DNA of 64,000 bases from Cryptomeria japonica (Eukaryota; Streptophyta; Pinopsida; Cupressales; Cupressaceae): contig NC_081413.1 in NCBI RefSeq assembly GCF_030272615.1, forward strand, positions 553,313,136-553,377,135, written 5' to 3'. The position numbers and the translations under genes were made by a program. Below are positions 12,571-23,860 of the stretch, piece after piece. Each line of letters opens with the position of its first letter. The stretch's first letter is position 1. The notes below the pieces were generated by a model that worked only from the letters and a program-made list of their open reading frames with translations, was not told the origin of the DNA and did not search any database.

Positions 12571-13080
12571 GATAATGCCTGTAGTTTTATCTTTTAAAAC
12601 TAAGTTGCTGTTCAAAAAAAAAGAAGATAAAATAAATATGTATGCTGCATTTGGAAATTAAAAAACATAGGTGTATCATTATATTCTGGAAAAAAATAAT
12701 AATAATACTCATCTTTTTATGTTTATGATTTTTACTAAAATCATGCATGTCAACCAGAATCTTATATATATATATATATAAACATTAAAAAAAAGAGATT
12801 TTTTAAATTAAAAAAAAAATTGACAGTAAAATGAGGGAGGTCAAACCTCCCCCTCAAAACCCTAGCGAGCTCGCAGCTGGCGGCTCGAGCCCCCTCCGTG
12901 GGCCAAAACCCACAGGGGCGCTCGTGGCAGCGGCAGCGCCGCCTCCTTTACACTGTGGCTCTCCTTTGCTCGACGCCTCCCTTTGGCCATGGCCTTCGAC
13001 CTTCCTCCCCTGCCTCCATTAAACCTGCACACACACACAAAGGGGCAAACAAGAACAAAAAAATTAAGATATGATAAAAT

Positions 13081-13180
13081 ATGCAACCCTAACCCATTTT
13101 TGGGTTAGGGTTAGCATTTAAAATAATAGAGATAATAAGATATGCAACCCTAGCCCATATTCGGGTTAGGGTTAGCATTT
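13081..13180. repeat. Two tandem telomere-like inverted repeats
   Basis: 13081-13119 and 13142-13180 each contain CCCTA(A/G)CCC, a 4-6 nt loop, then GGGTTAGGGTTAG, flanked by atgcaa and cattta. Each can fold as a hairpin with a 7-bp or longer stem. The period is 61 bp. Confidence 0.85.
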
Positions 13181-13610
13181 AGAAAATATAAAATGAATAG
13201 TTAGTATAGGAATATATCAACCCTAATTAAGGTTCACAATTAATATAATATTAAAATGAAATGAGGGGGAATTCATTTTTAAATTTTGAAAAAAAAAAAA
13301 TTGATTTTAACTCTTTATTTTGACTAAGGTGAAAATTGATTAATTTTAATATAGTCTTTATTATCAAGGTATAATTAAAATTGGGGATTAACTTTTTTTT
13401 TTTTGATCGATAACTAGGATAATATATTGCTTAAAAAAGGAAAAAATACATCCAAAAAGCTGTTAAATAGCTTGCCACTACATGGGGTCTTGCCCCTACA
13501 AAACCATTTGAACCCGAAATAGACACCAGATCTATAGGACCAACCACTACAAAAAACCAACCATACGTACACACAACCCCCTCAAAACCCGACAGGCCCA
13601 AAGGACCTGT

Positions 13611-14365
13611 CTAACGAAACCATCCCAAGGCCTCTTCCCTTGAGAAGTTTGGAATGCCCTGGCTGGGGCCTGCAACATGCGACTCCCTCCCTCCACCTGG
13701 CATTGTCCCCAGCCTGCCCCCACGCAACGAACCGTGCTCCACCACCTTCACTTGCTTCCGAGGGGTCTGATGGCGAATCAGTGGCCTCCCATCCTCATCC
13801 AGAGGAGCTTCAGACCGAATTGGGGTCTTCTTCTCATGAATCTTCGCTCTCTCAGTTGGTCCCAACTCATGCACAAAATGCACTACATCCCTCCACCCCT
13901 TCCTTGCGTTTTCGAGCTGAATTTCTACAGGTTGGGAAGCTGACCAAATCACTAACGGTTGCAGCCCCCCATATCCACGCTAATCCTCCGCCATGGAACT
14001 TCTAGCATCTCCAGCCCTTCTCCAACAACAGCTCGAGCCACCACTTCTTCCAAACCGCCTGACCATTTAGGTCGCAGCACCAAGGACGCAATCTGTTGCA
14101 CCTCCTCCGACGACCTACCCACTGACAATGCCAACGCAACGAACAACGATGAGATGTCTAGGTTTGTTCGAGGACGACAATCAGACACTAGAAATTCCTC
14201 CCCCACCATCAACCACACTGCCCTCCAAAACACCTCCCCTTCCACCTTGAAAACATTCATCAGTCTATTACTCGAAATCAGGTCGCGAAATGCTGGCATC
14301 GGACCGTTAGTTGACAAGGATAAATTTGCCTCCATCCTACCTTGCCTCCACACCAAAACCTGCAC
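13611..14365 (-). pseudogene. Downstream ORF remnants in the LINE 3' region, unknown function
   Basis: Two minus-strand open frames follow the RNase H: 14365 to 13952 (137 codons), ending in a TAG, then 13952 to 13611 (113 codons, opening at a GTG that overlaps that TAG). They contain GPMPAFRDLISSNRLMNVF and ENARKGWRDVVHFVHELGP. I recognise no domain. The equally long plus-strand ORF over 13959-14561 is Ser/Thr/Pro/His-rich and looks like the complement of this sequence. It could be a LINE-specific C-terminal extension or simply GC-rich 3' UTR with few stops. Confidence 0.35.
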
Positions 14366-14861
14366 ACACTATCAAAGCCAAAACCAACAACATCGAAATG
14401 CTAGGGAACCAAAATCCAATGCCTTAAAAAAGCCAGCGCCATCACATGACATAATTACACCACACAAAGTGCATCAAATCACACATCATCACCAAGTCAT
14501 CTCACTGATTGCCTCCATCAACACTCCATCGCCGCCAAAGCCACTTGCTACAAATTCCTAGATCACAATCCATGAGGGGCATTACTTCCCACAAATCCAA
14601 TGTCAAAATCAACCTCATCAATAACAAATCGGGTTCTCTTCCCTCAAATAAAGCAATTCAACTAGATTCATGAGAACATACATTTCATAAGTCCTCAAAT
14701 AAACTAAAGTTGTTATCCAATGAACCAATCACTCCCACATTCGAGAGCTTGTTAGCCTCTACATTTGCTTCCCTGAGAACGTGTGACACCTTAAAGTCTT
14801 CGAACCCACATAAAAGAAATTTCATTCTTCTAATATATTTGTCTAATTGCCACGCCTCCAT

Positions 14862-15188
14862 TCAACCTCTAGCTATCCCGTTCACGACAATCTGAGAGTT
14901 TCCCTCCAGGTGGAGTTTCTTCACTCCCAATTTCTTCGCCATTAGAATGGCTTCTAAAGCCGCTTGACACTCAACATCATTGTTTGACCCATCCACCGAT
15001 CTTTTAGCTCCAATGGCTAGAATGTTGCCACAATCGTCCCGGGCTATGAAACCAGCACCAGAGACCCCGGGATTTTCCCTAGAAGCGCCATCAAAATTGA
15101 CCTTAGTCCAATCCTTATCAGGCGGACCCCACTCCTGTCTTACTTCACCTATCCTCTGAGGATTAGCCCTCAAAAGCCCATTAGCAGG
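14862..15188 (-). pseudogene. LINE ORF2 RNase H domain (fragment)
   Basis: The minus strand reads GPPDKDWTKVNFDGASRENP, followed by GVSGAGFIARDDCGNI, then a VECQAALEAILMAKKLG helix and LHLEGNSQIVVNGI. This is the RVT_3-type RNase H fold of plant LINEs. The catalytic carboxylates seen are the Asp in NFDGAS and the Glu in VECQAA; the third expected Asp (usually ESDS) reads EGNS. The domain degrades the RNA strand after reverse transcription. The frame ends at a stop near 14862. Upstream RT sequence is absent because the copy is 5'-truncated. Confidence 0.9.
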
Positions 15189-15913
15189 CCAAATTGGGGA
15201 TTAACTTTTATATAGCTATATTAATCGCATAATTGATTTAATTTTATTAACTAGGGTTATTAATGAGAAATTTTATATAGTTATTTCTCATATTTAATTA
15301 AATATGGATGTAGGGTTAAATTTCTTTTGGGGGATTGTATTAATGAAATTTATTAATTGTTTTATGCGAATTCTAGCCTATGAGGTCATTATTGGCCGAT
15401 TATTAAATAGTTGAAATTCAAATGTCTTAGGGGATTTAAATTTGAATGTAATATAGAATGAATGAATTAATTTGATATTATAATTGAATTAGGTTAACTT
15501 TATTAATTTAATTAAAGGCGTTTTCGCGGTTGCCCAATTAATTATTTTTAATATAAGCTAGCAATATCATTATTTTATTTATCCCTAAGTATTTTAAATA
15601 CTATTGAGATAATTAATATCTCCCGATTCTTGTTGGAGAATTTTAATTAGAGGAAAGTAATTAGTTAAATTAGATTAATTAATTAAGTTGAGATGACCCT
15701 CTTAGGGAATAATTAGTCTTTTCTGATTATTGTCGCCATATTGATTTAGTTAATTAAATCAACTTTAGTAAACAATTCTATTTAAACCAGAGTTAACCCT
15801 TAGTTAAGACAAGCTTATTTAATTCCATTTTAATGTAAATTATTTAATGAATTTATGTTGTTTTAAAAAAAAAAATTGTTGTTCCATTTTTGCCCAAAAG
15901 TTTGGGCATGACA

Positions 15914-16789
15914 CGAACCACTAAAACTTGAGTTGAATCAACTAGAGATACTTATCTCAAAACCCTTTAATCTGCAACACATTGACCAAACCAACTTGCT
16001 TAATCTGACTGCAACACTGAAACACACAGAGGAATATGTTGACATCAATGACAACACATCACTAAGTCAATCCAAACACATTTTCACATTATCCAACAAT
16101 CTCCCCAAACATCCAACACCTTGTTCCTTTGTGTCAAGCTGCATTATCATTATGCACACTCAAACATTTTCAGTATCGTCCCGGATGACACTTCATATCT
16201 CATTTTGTAAAACCCTTATCTTCACTCACCATCAAATCAAGTATCTTTGAAATTCGATCCCCTACTCCTTGCATTAGGTATCCATGAATCTTGACTCTTG
16301 CTCCTTCATATATTAAGTATAGTTGAATCTTGATCCTCACTTTTTCCCACATCAAGTATATTCAAACAATAATCCTCGCTTCTTCATTGTCCCATTATTT
16401 CTTCTTGGGTCAACAAACATTTGTATCCTCTCACATATAGACATCATTGTATCCCTTTATTTGAATCCGTAGGCAATCCCTCTTACACATGTATCCTTCA
16501 ACATGTGAATCTACAAACCTATGACCCCTCTTACACATGTGCCCTTTGGCATGCAAATCTTTAAACCCTTGGTCTCTCTTATAAGTGCACCCTTCATGCA
16601 TGAATTTCCTTAGACTCTAACCATTTCAATTGGAAATCCTTCCTACCTAGTGGGAGAATCTCTAACACCCATAAACACATGTGGTCCGCTCAAAGACATA
16701 GTTTAAAGTATGCAATAATGTGAAGATGATGCTGATAGGCATGGGCAACTTGTACACTTTCAAAAAAACTTTACTCTCTCTCATAGTCC
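15914..16789. other. Gene-free flank right of the giant LTR
   Basis: AC-rich, low-complexity text with repeated wording of the ACACATGT and AATCTTGA type. No ORF of known family, no terminal repeats recognised. Confidence 0.4.
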
Positions 16790-17194
16790 ACTTGAGGTGG
16801 ATTTTGGTGTGAGAGTTTGAGCCCCACGATAGGCCTTTAATTTTTATATTAGGTAGCTTTATTAGTTTACACTTTTTGCTAGTCTATAAAAAAACCTTCA
16901 ACTTGTCATAGTTTGAGCTTTGGTGTTCATCTATTGTATATGAGGATGAAAAACCCTTACGTTCTATAGATTAGTGGATGAAATCCCATGGACCTATTGA
17001 AGTTTGGAGGATGAAAACCCTTCATTTTCCTAAGGGGAATTTTCCATAGAGGTTGCAATTTGTGTTAAAAATTGTTAGATGTAATTAAAAATATCAATAA
17101 AAATATATAGTTCAAATTTGTATGTGAATATTTTTTGTTTATGCAATGTATTTTTAACTTTGAAAAATATCACAATTTTTTTGGTGAAGCTCAC
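16790..17194 (+). mobile_element. Probable LTR (5') of a decayed retroelement
   Basis: A TATA-like TCTATAAAAAAACC is at about 16884. The segment ends just before a degenerate primer site at 17195. The left end is not fixed and there is no matching 3' LTR in view. Confidence 0.4.
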
Positions 17195-17215
17195 CAGAGT
17201 GCTATCAGAACTTTG
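17195..17215 (+). promoter_or_regulatory. Degenerate primer-binding site (tRNA-iMet type)
   Basis: GTGCTATCAGAACTTTGATC resembles the common plant retroelement primer site TGGTATCAGAGC followed by TTTGATC, with two or three changes. It sits between an LTR-like block and decayed coding sequence, the correct position. Confidence 0.5.
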
Positions 17216-18440
17216 ATCTTCCCTTCCTAAAGGGTAAATTGGTATATGCCATTGAAGAATTATTTAGATATTAGATAAAAGAAAGTAACACATATTATTT
17301 TCAAGATGCAATGATATAAATACAAAATATCCAAGATAAATTGATCATGCCATTTGAGCAAGGGTTGCATCCATGAAGTAGTAGCATAATCTACTTTTAG
17401 TTTGACAATAATACAAAGAAGACGAGGATTAGATAACTCTCAGATAAAAACAAAGTATAAAGTGAAGAGTTTCAAGCTAATATCTCTTTCAAATATTTTG
17501 ATAAGAAAGAAAGATCCTACTAAATCACCATTCTTGGAAGAAGAAGACTAGAAACAAAGACAAAATTATACATGAAGGAACACATAAATGAGGATGAGTT
17601 GGAGAAAACAATCCTACAAAAGCAAAAATGGATTGAACTAGAGATTTAGTTAGCATCAAAAGAGTAGAAGAAATCCAAATGGGATGTTGAAGGTGAACTC
17701 AATTAAAAAAACATTTTAATAGTTTTGCAATGTGTTCACCCCAAGAAATTAATTATTTTATGGAGACAATAATGAATCAATATTGCTTACTAAAGTTAAA
17801 GATTTAGTCTTTGAAAAAGACATTCTAGTAGTTCTTAATGATATCAAAAAATGAGTATTGCATGATTTTAAACATTTGAATGTATCCATGGTCATATGAA
17901 ATTGATTTACAAAGTAGCAATGTTGATGATTGTAAATATGTGAAGTGCGATGATTCACATTCTACTAATATTCATTATAAAAAAGAGAGTTCCAAAAATA
18001 GTTTTGTTATTGTGAATCTCAAAAAACATTCAAATTAGCTAACAAAGGTAGATAGTTTGATTATCTCTTCGATTATAGCTCAAGAAATAAAGAGAATAAA
18101 AATTATTTTATCCATTTCATTCCATGATATTAATTTTGTTTTTAATCATTTCTAGATATTCTAATAGTGATGAAAAGGTGAATGATACAACTTGTAGTAA
18201 AGAGATCGAAGATCCTTACTCTCAAGTTTAAAGTTGCTCCTCTTTGGGTGTGTAAGATCTTGATGTTATAACCAAAGAACATAAAAAAATAAGATATTGA
18301 GATACAAATTAGGGTTGAAATATTTGATGGGATCAATATCAATTTTATCAATAAATACCTTATTCCATGTACTTGGATAAGTAGACAACTCAATCTAGAT
18401 TTGGGAAAAACATGTGATGCTTGATTGAATCTATTATGGA
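17216..18440 (+). pseudogene. Decayed retroelement gag-like region
   Basis: Plus-strand fragments include GKLVYAIEELFRYQIKES, NIQDKLIMPFEQGLHP and ETKTKLYMKEHINEDELEK, broken by stops and frameshifts. The charged helical character and the position just after a primer site suggest a gag-type ORF, but no domain can be assigned. Minus-strand ORFs here are shadows. Confidence 0.35.
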
Positions 18441-18565
18441 TCAATTAAAATAGTGACAACTAGGATAATTTCTTACAAGGAAGAATCTGCTTAGGCATCA
18501 AGATGCTTGGTAATGGAGGACATTCACACTTTTTCATTTTCTTGTACTCAATACAATCATCTCTA
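18441..18565. other. Short flank left of the TR-GAG element
   Basis: No feature seen apart from the TSD that follows (18566-18570). Confidence 0.4.
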
Positions 18566-18570
18566 GTAAG

Positions 18571-19738
18571 TGTAGTGTCATAAATTTGCAACCACATTAG
18601 GGTCTTCACGTTGGCGATTTGAATCCCCAAGCCTGATCGGAGACCCGAGACTTGCTCATCCTCAGAAACTGTACTTTATCTGCCCTCTGCACTGCCTGAA
18701 CCTGCTTCCTGTCCTGAGACAAGCGTAGGATAGGGGCATGGTGCCCCTTTTCCAGCCCTATTTTGGGGCCCCCTCTATCCTATCTTTGCATTGGGCTTTG
18801 CACTTAAAGCGGGAAAACTTTCCCTGTGTCGGCCTATGATGAAAAATCAATCAATTAACCCTAATTGATGAATATATAAGTCGCATTTGTCCTCTCATTT
18901 GCATAAGTTAGATAAGAGAAGAAGTTGGAATACACGAGATCGCGCATTCAAGCATTCAAGAGAATTCAAGCATTCCTTTCCAGCATTGAGCATTCTCAAG
19001 TCTCCCTTCAAGGATAGGTCTTGCATTCAAGTCAAGGATTCAACCATTGAAGAAGAGATCCCTTTCAACATTCAATTCCATACAAGCAATTCTATCTACA
19101 ACCTCCCTTGAGGTGAATTACATTTCAGTCTTTCATTTACATTTACTTGCAAGTACTTTCTTTCATTATTTGGTTAATTCCAAAACTGGGGTTTGACCTA
19201 AAGGCAAACCCCCAATCCCAACCCCTTTTCCTCTCTTTTCTGTGTGTAGGTTGCAGGTGCGTAACTGTGTTTGCAGATTCAAATTCCATTTGCAGAGGCG
19301 GAAAACCCTTTTTGTTTCACAGATTTTTCGGAGGACCGTGTGCACTTTTAGCACGGTCCCGACAACTTTTCCTCAAATTCACAGGGTGCCTTCGTCTTGA
19401 CATATCATTGTCAGATCCAGGTGCACAACTTCATCCCATGCCTCTATTTCAAGTTATAATCAGTTCTTTGTTACTTTTACACTTAGTCTCAAAACACATA
19501 ATTCAACCATTTTCCATTCTAAAAGAGGGGTTAGCTTGTCATTTTCACACCATTATCAATTCATTTAGTATTCAATCTCTTTCCTAAGAGATTGGATCTA
19601 GGGAATCCCCCCCCCTCTTTTAATGTAATGTGGATAAAGTGTTTGAAGGGAAATCCACAGTGAAACTTTCATCTCTCCTCGGAGGGAAGAAAAGCTTTCC
19701 TCTTGATCTCTCCATCATTCACTTTTCCCCACATCACA
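18571..19738 (+). mobile_element. 5' LTR of the TR-GAG element
   Basis: A TATA box (GAATATATAAGTC, about 18864-18876) is followed about 70 nt on by short GCATTCAA-type repeats (18943-18996). The LTR ends ...CCCCACATCACA; the 3' LTR has the mutated end CCCCACATAATA. The long open frame at 19147-19587 is LTR sequence, not a gene. Confidence 0.9.
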
Positions 19739-19758
19739 TTTTGGTGAACTCAACGTCT
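19739..19758 (+). promoter_or_regulatory. Putative primer-binding site
   Basis: TTTTGGTGAACTCAACGTC directly follows the LTR. The TGG at 19742 would pair with the CCA end of a tRNA; the matching tRNA was not identified. Confidence 0.4.
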
Positions 19759-20956
19759 TACATGCTTTATTATGAAAATCATTGCATATTTTTCATTTAC
19801 AAGTTTTATTTTCTACAAACTTAGTGGTCAATTCATTCAAAACCCTAGTTTTTAAAATTAAAATTGAACTTGTGTCTTGTAAAAATTGCTTGCTATTGTC
19901 TTAGATTGTTTGTCAAATTCAATTTCTTCATTGTCCAAATCAATTTGCAAATCAAATTCACAAAACTAAGAGGTTAATTGTCAAAACCCTAATTTTCAAA
20001 CATCATCTTGACATTGTGCAAAAATTGAATTTCCATTTAATTTTCAGATTTGTGACTGTTTTCAGATTTATCCTTTCCTAAAATTCAAATTTTTAATTTC
20101 TCTCCTTTTCAAAATTCAAAATTTCAAAAATTAAGTGGTTAGGTCCTAAAACCCTAATTTTCAAATTTAATTGGATTTTGTACAAATTTCAATCAATTTC
20201 AGTCAATTTCAGTTTTCTAAACATTTTTCAAGGTGTCCCTATCCATTAGGTTTGACCCTTTTCAATTTTGCAATTCAATTCCTCTTTTTTCTCAAAACCC
20301 TAATAGGGTCCTATTTTCACATTCAAACCTTAATTTTGCCTATCTAGAGATCGTAAAATCCACCAATTTTTTGGGTTTAGCTTTAAAATTATCGTAACTT
20401 TCATCCCTGAAAATTTTGAAAAAAGTTGGTCGGGCCTATGCACTTTCAACACGGTCCTCGACTTTTTTCCCAAAATTTTGGGAGACTGTTATGACCATGT
20501 TTGATAGCTTAAATCTAGAAAATTGGTTGATTTTGTCAATTTTTGATCCCTCTAAAATAAAAAATACCTCCAAAATTCAACATTTCAAATTTTAAGAAAA
20601 TTTTAAAGTTAAGTGGTTAATTATAATCTGCCCTGATTTTAAAATTTCTGATTTTGTCAATTTTAAAATTAAGAGGTATCCCATTGGCCCTAATTTTAAA
20701 TTCCAATTTCCTTTCATTTATCATAAAATTATTTTTGAAAATTGTGTCATTTTCTTCTTTCAACAAAGTTCAAATTGTTTAATTATTATTTTCCCAAATT
20801 TTGCATTATTCAATTTTTGTAAACTTTGTTTCTATAATTCAAAATTTCAAATTTTCCCTCTAGTGCATGAGTCTCACCTTTATTAGTCCTACCTATAATA
20901 TCCCCATTAGATGAAGCATTAGAATTAAGGCTTCCCAAGGTTTAATTACAGAGGAG
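19759..20956 (+). other. Untranslated leader of the TR-GAG element
   Basis: Very AT-rich, with many repeats of an AACCCTAATTTT / TTCAAATT / AAAATTAAGTGGTTA vocabulary. No ORF. Its second half (from 20516) belongs to the internal duplication. Confidence 0.6.
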
Positions 20957-22556
20957 ATGGAACATAATTTGGGTGACTTCTTTAATGAGGATAATGCTAA
21001 TTCTTCCCATCCTAATCATATCCCTATCTATCCAATTGATGAATCCCATTATGAACACGAAGAATCTTTGACTAGAGTTTCCATAGATCAGCTTTCAAAA
21101 TTGGACAATCAATTTGATAACTTTCAACAATGGATGTCCCAAGAGTACCCTAATAGTGAAGCTCTTCCATTAATTGAAGGCCTTAAACACATGATTCAAA
21201 GTGATAAGAATGGAATTGATATATTGTGTGGCATTGATCATATTGTTGATTCTAATGTCATGCCTATAAAGAGTTCTGCCGAAAACCTAGGTAAATTACA
21301 ACCTTCAAATCAAATCAATTCTTCTATTCCTTTGACTACTCCTATGACTAGTGTTCCTATTTTTACCTCAAACATCATGGCTACATAAACTCAAAATATC
21401 ATTTCTACAACAATTATTCATGGGGGCAATCCCTCTTCTTCATTTAATCCTCCATCTTTACCTATGTCTTCAATAAGTCCTTTAATCCTCCATCTTTACT
21501 TATGTCTTCAATAAGACTTCTCTATACCGCCACTCATCAGTCCTTTGTATTTCTCCTTCCTCTAGGGTTATTCTGTTGTCTTCTTCTCATCTTAATTTTA
21601 GAAAATTGGTTGATTTTGTCGATTTTTGATCCCTCTAAAATAAAAAATACCTCCAAAATTCAACATTTTAAATTTCAAGAAACTTTCTTAAAGTTAAGTA
21701 GTTAATTATAATCCACCCCGACTTTAAAATTTTGATTTTGTCAATTTTAAAGTTAAGAGGTATCCCATTGGCCCTAATTTTAAATTCCAATTTCCTTTCA
21801 TTCATCATAAAATTATTTTTGAAAATTGTGTCATTTTCTTCTTTCAACAAAGTTCAAATTGTTTAATCATTATTTTCCCAAATTTTGCATTATTCAATTT
21901 TTGTATACTTTGTTCCTATAATTCAAAATTTCAAATTTTCCCTCTAGTGCATGAGTCTCACCACTATTAGTCCTACCTATACTATCCTTGTTAGACAAAA
22001 CATTAGAATTAAGACTTCCCAAGGTTTAATTATCGAGGAGATGGAGCATAATTTGGGTGACTTCTATAATGAGGATAATGCTAATTCTTACCATCCTAAT
22101 CATATCCCTATCTATCCAATTGATGGATCCCGTGATGAACACGAAGAACCTTTGACTAGAGTTTCCATAGATTAGCTTTCAAAATTGGACAATCAATTTG
22201 ATAACTTTCAACAATGGGTGTCCCAAGAGTAGCCTAATAGTGAAGCTCTTCCATTAATTGAAGGCCTTAAACACATGATTCAAAGTGATAAGAATGGAAT
22301 TGATATATTGCGTGGCATTGCTCATATTGTTGATTCTAATGTCATGCCTATAATGAGTTGTGCCTAAAACCTAGGTAATTCACAACCTTCAAATCAAATC
22401 AATTCTTCTATTCCTTTGACTACTCCTATGACTAGTGTTCCTATTTTTACCTCAAACATCATGGCTACATAAAATATCATTCCTACAACAATTATTCATG
22501 TGGACAATCCCTCTTCTTCTTTTAATCCTCCATCTTTACCTATGTCTTCAATAAGT
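20516..22556 (+). repeat. Tandem duplication of leader plus gag N-terminus
   Basis: Unit 1 is 20516-21478 and unit 2 is 21599-22556, offset about 1080 bp. Both run from TAGAAAATTGGTTGATTTTG to CCTATGTCTTCAATAAGT. Between them is a 120-bp spacer that starts with a small repeat of the unit's end (21479-21514). Unit 1 keeps its reading frame open; unit 2 has three in-frame stops. Confidence 0.93.
20957..21388 (+). CDS. Gag N-terminal segment, first copy (open)
   Basis: 143 codons beginning MEHNLGDFFNEDNANSSHPN and including HIPIYPIDESHYEHEE, DNQFDNFQQWMSQEYPN and HMIQSDKNGIDILCGIDHI, ending in a Ser/Thr/Pro tail. It is acidic, with no recognised domain. It repeats, without stops, the segment that begins the longer gag at 22042. 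Because it ends before the capsid region it is a duplicated head, not a full gag. The ATG is supported by the identical ATG in copy 2. Confidence 0.65.
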   Translation: MEHNLGDFFNEDNANSSHPNHIPIYPIDESHYEHEESLTRVSIDQLSKLDNQFDNFQQWMSQEYPNSEALPLIEGLKHMIQSDKNGIDILCGIDHIVDSNVMPIKSSAENLGKLQPSNQINSSIPLTTPMTSVPIFTSNIMAT

Positions 22557-23354
22557 ATTCCTATTATCCCTCAACCAATCAATGTGACACAAGGGGGCAA
22601 CTCATTCAACAATTTTATTCCTCCTTTAAGTGTCCCATTTCCTACTCAATCGTCACCTATGCCTACTTATCATAATGTCCCACCACCTTATTCTCAACCA
22701 ATGCCTTCCTTCAATAACATCACACCACCTTCTCAATCAACCATGTCTAACATTAATTCTTCTACTGAAGTGACCATTAACAATCTTGCTCAAACTGTGT
22801 CTTCCTTACAACAACAAATTGCTTCCATGAGTCAATCCAAGTTTAGTGTGCCCACATTTGATGTTGCGAGCCCACTTTCCCTTGATATTGTTAGATTTGT
22901 CCAGCCTAAGCATGTTGAGGTCCCTTAATTGGAACTCTCTAATGAAAAAGGTGATCCTCTAACACATGTTAAAACATTTCAAACCTTGTGTACCGATTTT
23001 GCTTATGATCAAAGATTGCTTGCAAAATTGTTTACAAGAATACTAAGAGATAAGGCTTTACAATGGTATTGCTCTTTGCCTTATTATTCTATCACTTCTT
23101 TTCAACAATTAGCAAATGCTTTCATCCAATAATTTCAAAACAACATTGGTCCTACAATCACTTTGATTGATTTAATGCATTGTAAACAAGGTGTTAAAGA
23201 AAAAGTGTTTGATTTCATTGGTAGATATAAGCATTTGTGTGCTCAAATTTCTTTTCCAGTACTTGATAATGATATTCAAAGAATTTTCATTTCTAATTTT
23301 CAAAAAGATATTAGGGAAAAGCTTCTTTTGTCTGAGTTTACTTCCTTTCCGTAG
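22042..23354 (+). pseudogene. Gag: N-terminal copy 2, Pro/Ser linker and capsid domain, with stops
   Basis: It starts MEHNLGDFYNEDNAN. In-frame stops fall after VSID, QWVSQE and SCA. A Pro/Ser/Asn-rich linker (about 22500-22770) and a coiled-coil-like stretch (TINNLAQTVSSLQQQIASMS) follow. The capsid core at 22929-23354 reads LCTDFAYDQRLLAKLFTR, then LRDKALQWYCSLP, SITSFQQLANAFIQ and DLMHCKQGVKEKVFDFIGRY, the layout of the retrotransposon gag family PF03732. Stops at 22926-22928, 23130-23132 and 23352-23354 interrupt it; the last two look like CAA/CAG to TAA/TAG changes. Gag would form the virus-like particle and package element RNA. Confidence 0.85.
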
Positions 23355-23379
23355 TTGTGTGCAACACTCCACAATTATC

Positions 23380-23860
23380 AACTGGCTGATGGAGCAATCT
23401 ACTCCTATGGCTCCAAGTGATAAGGGGGAGAGTGTTCAACAACCGTTTGCAAAGTTCAAATCAACAAAAGGCTTCATCAAGTTCAATGATACAATCAACA
23501 ACAACAATGTGAATGCTACAACATGTGTGCCTCCTATTTCTAAATTCTATAAAAGAGAAAGACAATTTACTCCTTTGAAAGAATATTTACATAGTATCAA
23601 GTCTCAGTTGTTACAAAGAAATGTTATCAAACTTCCTCCTATAAGACCAATGGACCCATCTAAGCTTGTATCCCCTTATTTTGATAGCAATTTCTTTTGT
23701 CAATTTCATCGTTAGCCTGATCATGATACTGAGAAATGTTTTACATTGAAAAGTAAAATTAAAGATTTGATTGATAATAATACTATATCCGTGGTAGGTG
23801 TGAATGATAAGGGAAACAAATCAGTAGCTCCTCCTAATCAAAATCTTAAGATTTTACTGT
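23380..23860 (+). pseudogene. Gag C-terminal part with a knuckle-like motif, frameshifted
   Basis: After a frameshift near 23385 the frame continues with MEQSTPMAPSDKGESVQQPF, a Lys/Asn-rich segment and PPIRPMDPSKL. Then FFCQFHR, a stop, PDHDTEKCFTLKSKI gives a C-x2-H...H-x4-C arrangement like a modified zinc knuckle (about 23690-23750). This would bind nucleic acid. The stop replaces one residue in the middle of the motif. Confidence 0.65.

Larger units (their letters stand above)
13397..15190 (-). mobile_element. 5'-truncated LINE insertion with a perfect 19-bp TSD
   Basis: The sequence AAATTGGGGATTAACTTTT occurs at 13378-13396 and 15191-15209 exactly flanking this segment. On the plus strand the insert starts with a T-run (13397-13404), i.e. 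a poly-A tail on the minus strand. A long TSD, poly-A and 5' truncation are the signature of target-primed reverse transcription. The insert begins within the RNase H domain. It is nested in the giant LTR and is noticeably GC-richer than its surroundings. Confidence 0.93.

Noticed and set aside
12831-13086. Short Pro/Ala-rich gene in a GC-rich patch
   Set aside because: Open on both strands because of GC content; lies inside the giant LTR, and a similar GC patch occurs at 48199-48380 without any conserved frame.
13959-14561. 200-codon plus-strand gene
   Set aside because: It is Ser/Thr/Pro/His-rich, antisense to the LINE insert, and lies between the LINE's RNase H and poly-A. More likely a complement artefact.
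19147-19587. 146-codon gene
   Set aside because: It lies wholly inside the TR-GAG 5' LTR and recurs, broken, in the other LTR copies.
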